This document shows, piece by piece, positions 37,318 to 46,193 of a stretch of 64,000 bases of DNA. Position 1 is the first letter of the stretch, and every line of letters starts with the position of its first letter. The DNA comes from Opitutaceae bacterium. GTDB taxonomy: Bacteria; Verrucomicrobiota; Verrucomicrobiia; Opitutales; Opitutaceae. Both the position numbers and the translations under genes were made by a program. Location of the stretch: NCBI GenBank assembly GCA_028280945.1, contig JANQKV010000045.1, positions 20,364 through 84,363 of the forward strand, written 5' to 3'. The notes beneath the pieces are model-generated. The model ran no database searches. It had not been told where the DNA came from and saw only the letters and a program-made list of their open reading frames with translations.

Positions 37318-39195
37318 TTGCGTGAGTCGTCCCAATTGTGCTGGTCTGAATGTTCCTTGCCTGAACTGCTCGATACACTCCGCCTGACTTTCGGTTACGA
37401 CCAATTCCGCCCCCTTCAACGCGAGATCATGGAGGCACATCTGGCGGGGCAGGACACGTTTGCCTTGCTGCCCACGGGCGGCGGCAAATCACTTTGTTTT
37501 CAACTGCCTGCGCTGGTGCGCGCCGATCGCGGCCTGACCGTGGTGGTCTCGCCGCTGATCGCACTGATGAAGGATCAAGTCGACCAGCTCCAGGCCGCGG
37601 GCGTGGCGGCGACATATTTAAACTCCTCCCTTTCCTCAGCAGAGGCCCGATCCCGCATGGCCGGGCTGCACCGGGGAGAGTTTCGCCTGCTCTACGTCGC
37701 GCCCGAGCGGTTGATGCTGCCTGAGTGGCAACAGAACCTGACCGGATGGAACGTCGCCGCCCTGGCCATCGATGAAGCGCACTGTGTTTCCGAATGGGGC
37801 CACGACTTTCGGCCGGAGTTTCGGCAGATTGCGCAGTTGCGCGACATATTGCCCGAGGTGCCAATGATGGCCCTCACCGCCACCGCCACCGAGCGGGTCC
37901 GCGCCGACATCATCAAACACCTGCGCCTCCGCGACCCGGCCGTGTTTGTGGCTTCTTTCAACCGGCCCAACCTGACCTACAAGGTCCAGCCCAAGGACGG
38001 CCCGGCCAAACAGATCTCGGAGTTCGTCAAGCAGCGCCGGCACGAAAGCGGCATCGTCTACTGCGCCACGCGCGCAACGGCCGAACGGATGGCGGAGGCC
38101 TTGGTCAAACGCGGCTTCAACGCCCTGCCCTACCATGCCGGCTTGCCGGCCGAGGTGCGTTCGGAAAACCAAGAGCTTTTTGTGCGGGACGAGGTGAACA
38201 TCATCTGCGCGACGATCGCATTCGGGATGGGCATCAACAAACCGAACGTGCGGTGGGTGGTGCATCACGACCTCCCCAAAAACATCGAGAGTTATTACCA
38301 AGAAACCGGGCGGGCCGGGCGCGATGGTTTGCCCGCGGACTGCCTGCTGTTGTTCAGCGCCGGCGATGCCGCGAAACAATCGCACTTCATCGACGACATC
38401 ACCGACGAGCACGAGCGCAACGTCGCCCGCAGCCAGTTGCGCCAGATGCTGCACTACGCGGAATCGGCCGGCTGCCGCCGCACGGAGTTGCTCGCTTACT
38501 TCGGCGAAGGGTATGCCGAGACCAACTGCGCGTCATGCGACAACTGTATCGAGCCACGTGATACGTATGACGGCACGATTCCGGCGCAGAAATTTCTCTC
38601 GTGCATTTACCGGGTGGCCCAGGCGTCTCGGTTCGGTGCCGGGGTCAACCACCTGGTCGAGATCCTCACGGGAGCCGACACCGACAAGATTCGCCGCTGG
38701 GGCCACAATCGACTGTCCACCTACGGCATCGGCCAAGAACTCTCGCGGCCGCAGTGGCTGGGGGTGTTCCGCGAGTTGATGCGACTGGGTTTCGTACAGC
38801 AAACGGAAGGCCGGTATCCCACCGTCGAAATGACTGAAGCAGGCCGTGAAGTGCTGCGCTTGCGCTCGCCGATAACACTCACCAAACCCATGGCCGTGCC
38901 CAAGGCGGCCAGGGTCCGCATTCCGCGCAAAGGCGCCATCGAATGCGACGAAATCCTATTTGCCCGGCTGCGCGCCCTGCGCAAACAACTCGCCGATGAA
39001 CGCGGCGTGCCGGCCTACGTCATCTTCGGCGATGCCACCCTGCGCCAAATGGCACGGGAGTATCCCGAGTCGGTGGCGGAAATGCACGACATCTTTGGCA
39101 TGGGGGAAAAGAAACGGGAGCAGTTCGGCGAGGAGTTTGCCGCCGAGATAAGCGACCACCTCAAAGACAACGCCAAGATGGCGTTCAACGATTGA
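37318..39195 (+). CDS. recQ: ATP-dependent DNA helicase RecQ
   Basis: This is a 3'-5' DNA helicase for recombination repair and fork restart. In order (numbering from TTG 37318): motif 0 FGYDQFRPLQ (25-34), Walker A LPTGGGKS with K57, DEAH in LAIDEAHCVSEWGHDFRP, motif III ALTATAT, motif V IICATIAFGMGINKPNVR and motif VI QETGRAGRDG. The zinc-binding cysteines are GCRR and NCASCDNC. A winged-helix RQC and a C-terminal HRDC domain (about 545-615) complete a full-length protein of 625 residues. The start is uncertain: TTG 37318 or TTG 37357, with no ATG near the conserved N-terminus. Confidence 0.97.
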   Translation: MRESSQLCWSECSLPELLDTLRLTFGYDQFRPLQREIMEAHLAGQDTFALLPTGGGKSLCFQLPALVRADRGLTVVVSPLIALMKDQVDQLQAAGVAATYLNSSLSSAEARSRMAGLHRGEFRLLYVAPERLMLPEWQQNLTGWNVAALAIDEAHCVSEWGHDFRPEFRQIAQLRDILPEVPMMALTATATERVRADIIKHLRLRDPAVFVASFNRPNLTYKVQPKDGPAKQISEFVKQRRHESGIVYCATRATAERMAEALVKRGFNALPYHAGLPAEVRSENQELFVRDEVNIICATIAFGMGINKPNVRWVVHHDLPKNIESYYQETGRAGRDGLPADCLLLFSAGDAAKQSHFIDDITDEHERNVARSQLRQMLHYAESAGCRRTELLAYFGEGYAETNCASCDNCIEPRDTYDGTIPAQKFLSCIYRVAQASRFGAGVNHLVEILTGADTDKIRRWGHNRLSTYGIGQELSRPQWLGVFRELMRLGFVQQTEGRYPTVEMTEAGREVLRLRSPITLTKPMAVPKAARVRIPRKGAIECDEILFARLRALRKQLADERGVPAYVIFGDATLRQMAREYPESVAEMHDIFGMGEKKREQFGEEFAAEISDHLKDNAKMAFND

Positions 39196-39218
39196 GACCG
39201 GAGAAACAGGAGCATCCT

Positions 39219-39276
39219 CGGGCATAAAGCCCGACCCACCGAATCCCTCCTTTTTGTGGGGCGGGCTTTATGCCCG
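39219..39276. repeat. REP-like palindrome between convergent genes
   Basis: A 21-base left arm (39219-39239, starts CGGGCATAAAGCCCG) and right arm (39256-39276, ends GGGCTTTATGCCCG) pair with a single mismatch around a 16-base loop. The stem would be very stable and sits between the stops of recQ and the thioredoxin-fold gene. The arm sequence itself contains a smaller inverted repeat (GGGC-ATAAA-GCCC), as in REP elements mobilised by RAYT transposases. It may also act as a two-way terminator. Confidence 0.75.
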
Positions 39277-39305
39277 ACAACCGCAACCACGAGGCACCCC
39301 GCTAG

Positions 39306-40022
39306 TCAAAATGGCCACCAGCTGGAGGGGGCCTTTTTTCCGCCTGCGGTTGCTTTGCGGGAGTCGTCGATCGCCTCGATCATCGCTTCTTTCAACGTGC
39401 CGCCCCGCACCTTGGTCCAGGCAACTTCGTCCAACTCCTCGCCATCGGCCCCGAGAATTTTCAACGTCGGGTAGTAACTGATGTCGTAGGTGCGCCGCAG
39501 GCGATTGACTTCGTCCGCGATGGCGGGCGGTTGCGGGGTATTCCGGAGCCAATCGTTTTTAAAGAACACAAAGGACGGCGCAAAGATTCCGACGAACTGA
39601 TCGTCGTGGGCAACCTGCGCCTCAAACTGCTGGCAGGGCGGGCACCAGTCACTGCCCGTGAAGAGGGCAAGAATCCGTTTGTTGGTTCGAGCGGCCTCCT
39701 GCTTCGCCGCCTCGAGATCGGTGAACCAATGTCCCTTGGATACCATGGCCCCGGGCGGCGGTTTCGGCGACGGCTTGGGTTGAGTGGACTTCACCTCCTT
39801 GACTGCATCGGGCTTGGCAAAACCGCCGCGCCACGCCGTCACCTTGCCGTCGGTCAATTCCACCCGCCCTTGTGGATAGGTCAGAAACTCGCGATTTCCC
39901 GCCGCCATCGTCGACTTGGGTTTACCCAACTCAGCCAGCACGTCTGCTCGGGAATCACCGGTTTGGAGCGCCCAGGCAGACGCACTCAACAGGCAGAGAA
40001 TCGGAACGACTGCGCGCAACAT
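39306..40022 (-). CDS. Exported thioredoxin-fold protein
   Basis: This is a 238-residue exported protein. The signal peptide (MLRAVVPILCLLSASAWA) is followed by a short N-terminal module (QTGDSRADVLAELGKP, FLTYPQGRVELTDGKV) of the type found before SmpA/OmlA-like or DUF-type domains. A Pro/Lys-rich linker (about 80-92) and a thioredoxin domain (about 100-225) come next. The active site is GSDWCPPCQQFE, a CPPC redox pair like disulfide reductases. ISYYPTLKI holds the cis-Pro. It likely reduces or isomerises disulfides in the periplasm. It follows the B12 genes on the same strand, 59 bases after cobO, but a functional link is not evident. Confidence 0.85.
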   Translation of the reverse strand: MLRAVVPILCLLSASAWALQTGDSRADVLAELGKPKSTMAAGNREFLTYPQGRVELTDGKVTAWRGGFAKPDAVKEVKSTQPKPSPKPPPGAMVSKGHWFTDLEAAKQEAARTNKRILALFTGSDWCPPCQQFEAQVAHDDQFVGIFAPSFVFFKNDWLRNTPQPPAIADEVNRLRRTYDISYYPTLKILGADGEELDEVAWTKVRGGTLKEAMIEAIDDSRKATAGGKKAPSSWWPF

Positions 40023-40081
40023 GATGGGGCCAGCAAGCCACCTGCCCGCTTGGCTGACAAGCGCATGCTCGCAAGAGCAGC

Positions 40082-40693
40082 CTAGAACTCGATCCCCGAC
40101 TGGGCCATGATCCCCGCGTTGAAGGGGTGTTTGATCTCCTGAACCTCCGAGACCAAATCCGCGGCTTCCTTCAGCTCTGCCGGAGCATCACGGCCGGTAA
40201 CGACCACGTGGAGTTCTGGTCGCCGCGCCTGCAAAGCCTTCACCACGCGGTCGGTCTCCAGGTAGTGCATGCTCAGGACAACATTCAGCTCATCGAGCAT
40301 CAAAAGGCTTACGCTGGGATCGGCGAAGGCGGCCTCGGCCAACGCCCAACCTTTCTCACAGAGAGCGATGTCGCCGGCCCGGTCCTGCGTGTCCCAGGTG
40401 AAACCGCCCCCAACCGCATGCCAAACGAGGTTTTCGCCGCGCAGCACCTTTTCCGCCTTGTCCGGCGTCGCCTTGATAAACTGAATCACCACCGCCTTGC
40501 GGCCGTAGGCGAGCGTGCGGGCCACCGTGCCGAAACCGGCGGTGCTTTTGCCTTTGCCGTTGCCTGTATTCACGATCAGGATACCCCGGCGATCCTGCGC
40601 GGCAGCCGTGCGGCTTTTCATCTCCGCTTTCACCTCCGCCATTTTTTCACGGTGTTCTTCTTCAGTCGGATTGGCGGGATCGGGTGTGCTCAT
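40082..40693 (-). CDS. cobO: Corrinoid adenosyltransferase, CobO/BtuR type (copy 1)
   Basis: It transfers the adenosyl group of ATP to cob(I)yrinic acid a,c-diamide or cobinamide. The Walker-type P-loop is NTGNGKGKSTAGFG, followed by VIQFIKATPDKAEKVL, VGGGFTWDTQD and LLMLDELNVVL, all hallmarks of the CobA/CobO family. The end HPFNAGIMAQSGIEF is the typical C-terminus. ATG 40693 gives 203 residues. It lies 118 bases after the phosphatase gene of the B12 operon and may have its own promoter. A paralogue with the same motifs is at 47679-48290. Confidence 0.95.
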   Translation of the reverse strand: MSTPDPANPTEEEHREKMAEVKAEMKSRTAAAQDRRGILIVNTGNGKGKSTAGFGTVARTLAYGRKAVVIQFIKATPDKAEKVLRGENLVWHAVGGGFTWDTQDRAGDIALCEKGWALAEAAFADPSVSLLMLDELNVVLSMHYLETDRVVKALQARRPELHVVVTGRDAPAELKEAADLVSEVQEIKHPFNAGIMAQSGIEF

Positions 40694-40811
40694 GGTCGAT
40701 GGGAGGGTCAACCAACGAAGGGTCGCCGCTTTTGCAACCACGCCACCGTATCAAGGATCGTGGGCCCATCGTGGACCAGGCTCGATCGGGCTCGATGCGC
40801 ATTCAGTCAAT

Positions 40812-41339
40812 TCATCCTCCCAGCGGCAGGAACTTCCCGTGCGGGGCCGGGAGGTCCATCACGGCAGGGCCAGTGAGGCCTTGGGTCAGACCCTGCCAGA
40901 CACGGAGCACACCGGCGTGAGTGACGATAAGCACATCGCCCGCGGCGCAGCTCAGGATCTCCTCACGGCAGGACGCCACCCGTGCCGCCAGCTCCGCGCC
41001 TGTTTCGCCGCCGGGTGGCCGGCGGTTCCAAGGATCCTCGGCCCAGTGGTCACTACGGGCATCATGAAAACTGTCCCAGGTCCGGCCCTCCCACTCACCA
41101 AAGTCGAGTTCCAACAACCGGGCGTCAGTTCGCAGGCTCAACCCCGCCGCCAGCGCGTGGGCCGTGTGCAGGCAGCGACCGGCCGGGCTGCTCCAGATTT
41201 CTTTCAGTCCGTTCGGTAAGGCGGCCCGCAACCGCATGATCTCATCGTCAAATCCGTCCGTCATCGGAAAATCAGAACGCCCATAACATACCCCCGGCGG
41301 CACGGCGACGCGCGCATGACGCAATCCCCAGATCTTCAT
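40812..41339 (-). CDS. cobC: Histidine phosphatase, probable alpha-ribazole phosphatase
   Basis: This is a 175-residue phosphoglycerate-mutase-like phosphatase. The catalytic histidine is in WGLRHARV (usual RHG is RHA here); SSPAGRCLHTAHALA, LLELDFGEWEGRTWDS and LIVTHAGVLRV complete the active site. In B12 synthesis CobC removes the phosphate from alpha-ribazole-5'-phosphate or from adenosylcobalamin-5'-phosphate. The context supports this role: its start overlaps the cobS stop by four bases. Confidence 0.88.
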   Translation of the reverse strand: MKIWGLRHARVAVPPGVCYGRSDFPMTDGFDDEIMRLRAALPNGLKEIWSSPAGRCLHTAHALAAGLSLRTDARLLELDFGEWEGRTWDSFHDARSDHWAEDPWNRRPPGGETGAELAARVASCREEILSCAAGDVLIVTHAGVLRVWQGLTQGLTGPAVMDLPAPHGKFLPLGG

Positions 41340-42094
41340 GACATCCAGGCGAGCAGAGCCAGATAACCGGCCAGTTCGGCAAACTGCTGGGTCGCTCCCA
41401 GGCAGTCGCCGGTATAGCCATCGAGGCGTTTTTTAACGATGGCCCGCATGAACAGGGTTGCGGCAAAAACGGTCAGCGCCACCACCGGTCCACCCGGGAG
41501 CAGGAGCAGTGGCGCGAAGCCCGTAAAGATCGCCCAGCTCAGGCGGCCCCGGCCGGGATTGGTCGCAAGCGGCTTGGCTTTTCCTTCCTCCGCCGCGTAA
41601 CGCAGGCCAAGCATCAACAGGCAGGATGCGCCCCGACTCGCCATGTGCATCACCACCAGCGCGACCATGACCCGGTCCAACGGCAGCGAAGCCACCGCGA
41701 TCCATTTGAGCCCCAGCATGAGCACCAGCCCCACCACTCCAAAAGCTCCCACCCGCGAGTCTTTCATGATCTCCAGGGTTCGCTCCTTGGTATGGGCACC
41801 GCCAAAGCCGTCGCACATGTCCGACCAACCGTCCTCGTGGAAGGCCCCGGTGAAGAGCACCGTCGCCGCCAGACTGAGGCCACTGCCGATCAGCGGCGGC
41901 AAATTCAGCACGACCACGGCCAGCCACCATACGAGAGCGGCCAATATCCCAACCAACGCCCCCACCAACGGGAACCATGCCACGGCATGCTCCAGCGAGC
42001 GGGGATCCCAAGGCGTGTTGGAACGCACCGGCCACCGGGTAAAAAACATCAAGGCCGCGCGCCACGCCGCCAGCTCACGGCGCAGCCCGCTCAT
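41336..42094 (-). CDS. cobS: Adenosylcobinamide-GDP ribazoletransferase (cobalamin synthase)
   Basis: It joins adenosylcobinamide-GDP and alpha-ribazole (phosphate) to make the final coenzyme; it is an integral membrane enzyme. At 252 residues it has the family length. Motifs seen: LMFFTRWPV near the start, FHEDGWSDMCDGFGG (acidic metal-binding motif, about 88-102), LEIMKDSRVGAFGVVGL and GYTGDCLGATQQFAE near the end. Several hydrophobic helices surround them. It overlaps cobT and the cobC phosphatase gene by four bases each. Confidence 0.95.
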   Translation of the reverse strand: MSGLRRELAAWRAALMFFTRWPVRSNTPWDPRSLEHAVAWFPLVGALVGILAALVWWLAVVVLNLPPLIGSGLSLAATVLFTGAFHEDGWSDMCDGFGGAHTKERTLEIMKDSRVGAFGVVGLVLMLGLKWIAVASLPLDRVMVALVVMHMASRGASCLLMLGLRYAAEEGKAKPLATNPGRGRLSWAIFTGFAPLLLLPGGPVVALTVFAATLFMRAIVKKRLDGYTGDCLGATQQFAELAGYLALLAWMS

Positions 42095-43155
42095 GGGCCG
42101 CCCTCGCTTTCGCTCACTCCGGCCGAGGCAAAGGTCGCCATCTCACCCACCATGTTGACCGCCGCCTGCAGAAGGGGCCATGCCAGCACGCCGCCCGTGC
42201 CCTCGCCAAGGCGCAGCTCCAAATCGAGCAAGGGTTCACCCCCGAGGGCACGCACCATTTCGCCGTGCGCCCGCTCGGCCGAGCAGTGAGCAAACACCGT
42301 GTAATCCAGCACCGCCGGACGGATGCGCGAGGCGGCGAGCAAGGCGCTGGTGCAGATGAAGCCATCATTGACCACAACCATGCGGCGCGAGGCCGCCCCC
42401 AGCATGGCACCGGCCATCATGGCGATCTCCAGTCCGCCGAGCGCAGCCAGCACGTCGATGGGATCACTCAAGCCGGCGTGGCGCGCGCGCACGGCGGTGA
42501 GCACCCGGGCCTTGTGCGTAAGACCGGCATCGTCGTGCCCCGTGCCCCGTCCAGTGCAATCCGCCGCCGGCCGGTCAAGATAGGCGCTCATGAGCAGGGC
42601 CGCGGCCGAAGAGTTGCCAATGCCCATTTCGCCCAAAAGCAGCGCATTGATACCACGGCCGGCCAAATCACCGGCCAGGGCGGCTCCAGCGGCCAGCGCC
42701 TGCTCGCACTCGGCGCGCGTCATGGCGGGCTTGTTCAGGGCATTGCGCGTTCCGAGACGCACCTTGCGGTCGAGCAAATCGGCGTGGGGCGGCAGCTCGG
42801 CCGCAACCCCGGCGTCAACCACCTGTAATGGGAGGCCCATCTGCCGGGCAAAGACATTGATGCCCGCCCCGCCGGCCAAAAAGTTGCTCACCATCTGTTG
42901 AGTCACCTCCGATGGGAAAAGACTCACGCCCTCGGCCGTCAGGCCGTGGTCGCCGGCGAAGACGAGCACCTGCCCGCGCAGGCTGGGCGCGAGGGTGTCC
43001 TGCATGAGGCCAAGGCGCAGCGCCAGTTCCTCCACGCGCCCGAGCGACCCAACCGGCTTGGTCTTCCGATCGATGATCGCCTGCAGCTCAGTCACGCGGG
43101 CCGTGGCCAGCGCGGGAATGGAAGGACAAGTCCAGGAGTTGGGTGGCGTGCTCAT
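42091..43155 (-). CDS. cobT: Nicotinate-nucleotide-dimethylbenzimidazole phosphoribosyltransferase
   Basis: It activates the lower-ligand base (usually 5,6-dimethylbenzimidazole) to alpha-ribazole phosphate. ATG 43155 gives 354 residues, the normal length. Characteristic segments: [19 protein letters not shown] near the N-terminus, VFAGDHGLTAEGVSLFPSEVT, LLGEMGIGNSSAAALLMS, DPIDVLAALGGLEIAMMAG, and the C-terminal LRLGEGTGGVLAWPLLQAA with the catalytic Glu. No base-synthesis genes (bluB) lie in the window, so the base may be scavenged or made elsewhere. Confidence 0.96.
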   Translation of the reverse strand: MSTPPNSWTCPSIPALATARVTELQAIIDRKTKPVGSLGRVEELALRLGLMQDTLAPSLRGQVLVFAGDHGLTAEGVSLFPSEVTQQMVSNFLAGGAGINVFARQMGLPLQVVDAGVAAELPPHADLLDRKVRLGTRNALNKPAMTRAECEQALAAGAALAGDLAGRGINALLLGEMGIGNSSAAALLMSAYLDRPAADCTGRGTGHDDAGLTHKARVLTAVRARHAGLSDPIDVLAALGGLEIAMMAGAMLGAASRRMVVVNDGFICTSALLAASRIRPAVLDYTVFAHCSAERAHGEMVRALGGEPLLDLELRLGEGTGGVLAWPLLQAAVNMVGEMATFASAGVSESEGGP

Positions 43156-43691
43156 GATGAAAGTGTATCCCCTCCCGTTTTCAGCGGCACGGCGCAACCC
43201 GCGACCATCAGCCAGGCTTCATCCGCCGCGGCGGCCGTGCGCTGGGCAAGCCAGCCGGCAAGATCGCGAAAGCGCCGCAACTCAGGCTCGACCGGCACGG
43301 GAGCCCAACCGATTTCATTGCCCACGATCACCACCGGCCAGGGCGCGGTGCGGAAAGCCGCCAGCAAAGCGTCCCATTCGGCCAGGATGGTTTTGTCATC
43401 GGCCTCCAAGCGGTCAGCCAGCCAGAGGGTAAGGCAATCAAGCACGACACCGCGGGGCGGCGGATCGAGCCGGGCCAGCGCGCCGGGCAGGTCGCGCTCG
43501 TTTTCCACCGTACGCCATCCCGGGCGTTCAGCCTGATGGCGGCGCACCCGCGCGGCCATCTCGGCATCGGCCGGATCGCGGCGATAGGTGGCGGCGAAGA
43601 CCACACCCTCGCCCCAGGTGCAGCCAATCTCGACCGCGCGCGCGCTTTTGCCGCTGCGCACGGGACCGGTAAGGTAGATCAGACGGCCCAT
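43152..43691 (-). CDS. cobU: Adenosylcobinamide kinase / guanylyltransferase
   Basis: It phosphorylates adenosylcobinamide and then adds GMP. ATG 43691 gives 179 residues. The P-loop is YLTGPVRSGKSARA (residues 5-18), followed by VVFAATYRRDPADAEMAARVRRHQAERP with the GMP-binding His (in parts), VVLDCLTLWLAD and VIVGNEIGWAPVP. These match CobU/CobP closely. It overlaps cobT by four bases and the preceding ATPase gene by 13. Confidence 0.95.
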   Translation of the reverse strand: MGRLIYLTGPVRSGKSARAVEIGCTWGEGVVFAATYRRDPADAEMAARVRRHQAERPGWRTVENERDLPGALARLDPPPRGVVLDCLTLWLADRLEADDKTILAEWDALLAAFRTAPWPVVIVGNEIGWAPVPVEPELRRFRDLAGWLAQRTAAAADEAWLMVAGCAVPLKTGGDTLSS

Positions 43692-44239
43692 CCCACCTCC
43701 TTCCGCCGCCAGGCGGCCACCTGTTGCTGCACCCAAACCAAGCGCTCACCCGGGGTCGCCCGCGGCAGCTCGTGCAACTCGTATCCCTCTTCCCGATACA
43801 CCGTGCGCAGGGCGGCATCGAGTTCCACCGCCTCGTCCCAGGATTGGGGCCGCTCGGCATCCTGCACATAGATCTCGGGCCAGAGCGGGGCGTAGATCAC
43901 GCGGGCATCGTAGACGCAGCAACTGGCCTTCACCCCCGAACTGACGGGCAAACCCGCCCGACGCAGATAAGCCGGCACATCGGGCCAGGCCCGATCGAAA
44001 AAAGTAACCTGTCCGGGCGCGGCTTTTTCCCATGCGGCGCGCATGCGGTTGGCGCAGCGATCGGCGAAAGCAGGCAGGTCGCGCCAAGGCAGCCAGTCGC
44101 CGCCGACAGCCCGGGCTTCGCGAATAAGCTCACGCGAGACCTCGGGACTCACGGCCCAACCGGCCGCGGCGAGGTCCTGCAGCAGGACGGTTTTTCCCGT
44201 GCCGGGAGCCCCGGTGATGACTAGGCGGCAAGGGTCCAT
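43679..44239 (-). CDS. P-loop ATPase of the AAA_28 type within the B12 operon
   Basis: This is a 186-residue P-loop protein. Walker A is VITGAPGTGKT (residues 7-17). EVSRELIREARAVGGD, TFFDRAWPDVPAYLRR and a C-terminal PEIYVQDAERPQSWDEAVELDAALRTVYREEGYELHELP (in parts) match the uncharacterised AAA_28 family. It overlaps cbiB by 19 bases and cobU by 13, so it is firmly part of the operon. A job in corrinoid or lower-ligand metabolism is inferred from position only. A nucleoside or nucleotide kinase-like activity is plausible from the fold. Confidence 0.85.
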   Translation of the reverse strand: MDPCRLVITGAPGTGKTVLLQDLAAAGWAVSPEVSRELIREARAVGGDWLPWRDLPAFADRCANRMRAAWEKAAPGQVTFFDRAWPDVPAYLRRAGLPVSSGVKASCCVYDARVIYAPLWPEIYVQDAERPQSWDEAVELDAALRTVYREEGYELHELPRATPGERLVWVQQQVAAWRRKEVGWAV

Positions 44240-45159
44240 CGCAGGAGGGCGGCCAGCACGAGCATGAGCCCGGCAACCGTGTGGTTAAGGCGCACAATGG
44301 GGGCGCAGTCGGCGTGGGTAAGGGCACGTTGCCCATCGCCTATCCAGGGTTTGTCAACGCGTTCCCCGTGGTAGTCATGAGGACCGCCAAAGCGTGTTCC
44401 CAATCGGCCCGCCAAGGCGGCTTCGGGGTAACCGGCATTGGGGCTGGCGTGAGCACGACCATAACGCCGCACGCTGCGCCAGGCAGCCTGTCCACCACCT
44501 GCGAGGATCATGAGCCCAGCGGTAAGGCGGGCGGGCACATAGTTAAGCACGTCGTCCAACCGAGCCGCCACCCGACCAAATTTGGCGTAGCGGGCGCTAC
44601 GGTAGCCGATCATGGAATCGAGCGTATTGCTCATCTTGTAGGCCATCATGGCAGGTACTCCGCCAATCCCAAAGTAAAACAACGGAGCCACCACCCCATC
44701 GCAGAGATTCTCCGCCATCGATTCGGCGGCGCCGGTGCGCACCTGAGCGGCACTGAGTTTATGGGTATCGCGACCGACGATGCGCGCCAGCTGGCGACGG
44801 CCGGCGTCGAGACTCTCTTCGACCGCGGCAAAGACCGCCCGGCCTTCGTCGATAAGCCCACGGTGCGCCAAGGCCCACCACACCCCAAACGTTGCCAGAG
44901 CGACGCCAAGCCAGGGGCTGAGTTGCCGCGCCCCGACCAACAGCGCCCACCAGCCGAGTCCGGTGCCGAGCACAAGCAAGACGCATAGCAGGGCCCCTTT
45001 AAACACCCGGGTGTCGCCGCGATTGAGCAAAGATTCGCCGCGCGCGATCAGCCGGCCGTAACCCACGATGGGATGCGGCAGGCGCGCAGGATCGCCGAAG
45101 CACAGATCCATGAGGCCGCCAAACAACAAGGGCGCTACGACAAGGATCAGCGGGTCCAT
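44221..45159 (-). CDS. cbiB: Adenosylcobinamide-phosphate synthase
   Basis: It attaches aminopropanol (or its phosphate) to adenosylcobyric acid; it is a membrane enzyme. It has 312 residues with several helices. Family text: CFGDPARLPHPIVGYGRLIARGE at the N-terminus (in parts), IVGRDTHKLSAAQVRTGAAESMAENLCDGVVAPLFYF in the middle (in parts), SNTLDSMIGYRSARYAKFGR and DVLNYVPARLTAG. It sits between the threonine-phosphate decarboxylase gene that makes its amine donor and the AAA_28 gene, overlapping both. Confidence 0.95.
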   Translation of the reverse strand: MDPLILVVAPLLFGGLMDLCFGDPARLPHPIVGYGRLIARGESLLNRGDTRVFKGALLCVLLVLGTGLGWWALLVGARQLSPWLGVALATFGVWWALAHRGLIDEGRAVFAAVEESLDAGRRQLARIVGRDTHKLSAAQVRTGAAESMAENLCDGVVAPLFYFGIGGVPAMMAYKMSNTLDSMIGYRSARYAKFGRVAARLDDVLNYVPARLTAGLMILAGGGQAAWRSVRRYGRAHASPNAGYPEAALAGRLGTRFGGPHDYHGERVDKPWIGDGQRALTHADCAPIVRLNHTVAGLMLVLAALLRWTLAA

Positions 45160-46190
45160 GATCCCATCGCCTCCACCAGTTGATCGTTCTCCTCACGGGA
45201 CTGCGCCGCCACCCGCAGCCAGGACACGTCCAGACCACGGAAGTTGCCCGCGTCGCGCACAAGCAAACCATGCTCGCGCAAAAGTCGGGCCTTGGTCACG
45301 GCGCCACTGCCGCCCGCCCAGCGCCAGAGAAAAAACGGCATGGCCGAGGGACGTGTTTCCACCCCCGGCAGGCCGGCGAGGGCGGTGGAAAGGTGCAGGG
45401 CTTCGCCCCTCCAGGACTGGCGCTCGCGGGACGGCATCTCCGGTTCGTTGACCAAAAACTCCCCCGCGGCCAGCGCGAGCGCGTTGACCGCCCATGGCAC
45501 GGCGAGGTCGACCAGCCGCGCGATGAAACGTTCGTCAGCCACCACGTAACCCAGACGAAGTCCCGGAATGGCGTGCTCCTTGGTCAACGAATGCACGAGC
45601 ACCAGATTGCTCCGTTCCGCCGCATCCGTGGCCCGCACAGGTTCGACCAGGCTGAAAGCGGCATAAGCCTGATCGAGCACGAACACACAATCGGGCCGCG
45701 CGTCCACGCGCGCCAGCACCTCGGCCCGCGGGAAGACCTCACCCGTCGGGTTGTGCGGGTTGCCCCACCAGACATGGACGCCATGTGGAAAATCGCCGTC
45801 GCGCAGTGCCGTCATGTCGCCGAACTCCAAGGTGTGACCGTGACGTCGCGCAGCGTCTTCATACTCGGCAAAACTCGGGCACTGCACCCAAGAGGGTCCA
45901 CCCGTCCAAGCCAGGGCGATACGGTCAAGGGCATCAGCGGCACCGTTGGCCACCCAGACGTTGCGGGAACTCACTCCACTTTTCTCCGCGAGCCGGGCGG
46001 TAAGGGTCTCGGCCGCGACTTCGGGATAGTGACCAATCTCCCGCAGCGCGACGCGCAGGTGTTTCCGCAGCCGCCGGGATCGATCCTGCTCTTCGGGAGT
46101 CATGAGGGAGGCGGGCCGAATGTTGGAGCTGAAGTTCACCCGCACGGGATGCTCCTGCCGATATGCGTCGTCACCATGTCCTTCGAGCAT
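45147..46190 (-). CDS. cobD: L-threonine-O-3-phosphate decarboxylase (PLP aminotransferase fold)
   Basis: It makes (R)-1-amino-2-propanol phosphate for CbiB. It has 347 residues of the class I/II aminotransferase fold. Visible marks: VNFSSNIRP at the start (the usual LDFSxNxNP motif), VANGAADALDRIALA, WWGNPHNPTGE, FVLDQAYAAFS, and the PLP lysine in HSLTKEHAIPGLRLGY. These together with the operon make CobD/CobC the best call over histidinol-phosphate aminotransferase, a close relative. It starts three bases after the cobQ stop. Confidence 0.92.
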   Translation of the reverse strand: MLEGHGDDAYRQEHPVRVNFSSNIRPASLMTPEEQDRSRRLRKHLRVALREIGHYPEVAAETLTARLAEKSGVSSRNVWVANGAADALDRIALAWTGGPSWVQCPSFAEYEDAARRHGHTLEFGDMTALRDGDFPHGVHVWWGNPHNPTGEVFPRAEVLARVDARPDCVFVLDQAYAAFSLVEPVRATDAAERSNLVLVHSLTKEHAIPGLRLGYVVADERFIARLVDLAVPWAVNALALAAGEFLVNEPEMPSRERQSWRGEALHLSTALAGLPGVETRPSAMPFFLWRWAGGSGAVTKARLLREHGLLVRDAGNFRGLDVSWLRVAAQSREENDQLVEAMGSWTR

Positions 46191-46193
46191 GGC

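Noticed and set aside
40694..40811. Second cobalamin riboswitch before cobO copy 1
   Set aside because: No B12-box or GGAA-GTGAGA-like core is visible, and the gap is too short for a full aptamer.
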